Positions 14,489-14,921 of a DNA stretch of 14,921 nucleotides are shown here, piece by piece. The position numbers and the translations under genes were made by a program. Positions within the stretch are counted from its first letter, which is position 1, and each line of letters begins with the position of its first letter. The stretch spans positions 1-14,921 of the forward strand of contig JAFLUR010000015.1 in NCBI GenBank assembly GCA_022508725.1, written 5' to 3'. The notes below the pieces were generated by a model. The model had not been told where the DNA came from. It ran no database searches and worked only from the letters and a program-made list of their open reading frames with translations. This DNA is from Oscillospiraceae bacterium. Lineage in GTDB: Bacteria; Bacillota; Clostridia; UBA1381.

Positions 14489-14921
14489 CAGTATATTCGG
14501 GATTAAAGCGCACGGAATTTACATATTCCGATATGCACTTTTTAAGCTGCACGGTCGGCAGATCGGTTTTTGTCAGATCAAATCCGCAAAACAGCAGCTT
14601 GGCTTTACCGACACACATTTCAAACAGCGGTGAGCTTGGCGTACTGTCCACAAAATTGGGCACGACCTCGACTATGGGTTTTATCCCGGCAAGCGGCGAT
14701 ATATCGGCGCTCTTTGAATTGTCCAAAAGCGTTTTCCATTGATAATCCGGATATTTTTCCGTGGGGAAGCCGTCAAATATCGGGTGAGTGTTATTGATGA
14801 TTTCGCCGCTCGGCGCGGTTGTCGGGAAATGCACGGGCGACCAGAACACAGGCACAAAGCTGCCGTCGATCGGTTTTTTCAATATATCCGCCGTAACTAT
14901 GGCGCTGCCGCCGCTTTGTAT
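14460..14921 (-). CDS. C-terminal part of a probable GH2-family glycosidase (partial)
   Basis: The frame is open from the window edge to TAA at 14462-14460, giving 153 residues that begin IQSGGSAIVTADILKKP. The apparent start at 14882 is an internal TTG (Leu), so the gene continues beyond the window. Blocks such as FVPVFWSPVHFP, HPIFDGFPTEKYPDYQW, LLDNSKSADI, IKPIVEVVPNF and GKAKLLFCGFDL resemble the C-terminal domain of sugar-binding GH2 proteins related to beta-galactosidases. No catalytic residue is visible in this fragment. It lies 41 bases upstream of the GH30 gene on the same strand, so the pair probably acts on one glycan, with this enzyme trimming galactose-containing side groups or released oligosaccharides. 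Family assignment is from remembered pattern and is moderately sure. Confidence 0.6.
   Translation of the reverse strand: MQSGGSAIVTADILKKPIDGSFVPVFWSPVHFPTTAPSGEIINNTHPIFDGFPTEKYPDYQWKTLLDNSKSADISPLAGIKPIVEVVPNFVDSTPSSPLFEMCVGKAKLLFCGFDLTKTDLPTVQLKKCISEYVNSVRFNPEYTVDKDVINEL

Overview
The window looks like a chromosomal stretch from a Gram-positive, probably spore-forming member of the Clostridia that uses plant polysaccharides. The signs are purine-rich Shine-Dalgarno sequences before most genes, an S-layer-homology (SLH) surface protein, a PdaA-type spore-cortex deacetylase, consensus sigma-A promoters, and a large secreted multi-domain glycanase with Thr/Pro/Glu linkers. The assignment is inferred from gene families; no rRNA or tRNA gene is present to confirm it.

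Layout. Positions 1-2421 (+) hold the tail of an unseen gene, an SLH-domain exported protein and a PdaA-like lipoprotein, closed by a clear terminator. Positions 2481-8282 (+) look like one transcription unit: a sigma-A promoter, two overlapping half-transporter genes of a heterodimeric ABC exporter, an overlapping polytopic membrane protein of glycosyltransferase-C type, and tcdA, the enzyme that cyclises t6A in tRNA. Positions 8340-8518 hold a compact stand-alone RNA locus with promoter, foldable body and intrinsic terminator and no convincing ORF. Positions 8772-10755 (+) hold the overlapping or closely spaced panB-panC-panD genes, which make pantoate, pantothenate and beta-alanine. A strong, apparently bidirectional terminator follows. 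Positions 11044-14921 (-) hold a secreted GH30 enzyme (likely endo-beta-1,6-galactanase) with two almost identical N-terminal binding modules. Upstream of it is the 3' part of a probable GH2 glycosidase gene. Together these suggest a galactan or arabinogalactan utilisation locus.

The least expected content is non-coding. A repeat of about 172 bp occurs twice, as an inverted pair bracketing panBCD: copy A at 8535-8705 (+) and copy B at 10870-11043 (-). Its two ends are complementary, and a base pair in that terminal stem differs between the copies in a compensatory way (C-G in A, T-A in B). Copy A sits directly between the orphan RNA and panB. Copy B starts directly at the stop codon of the GH30 gene. 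In both places the repeat lies in the sense direction of the adjacent gene. It could be a MITE-like element, a structured RNA element, or both. The orphan RNA could be a free small RNA or a terminating leader once joined to panBCD.
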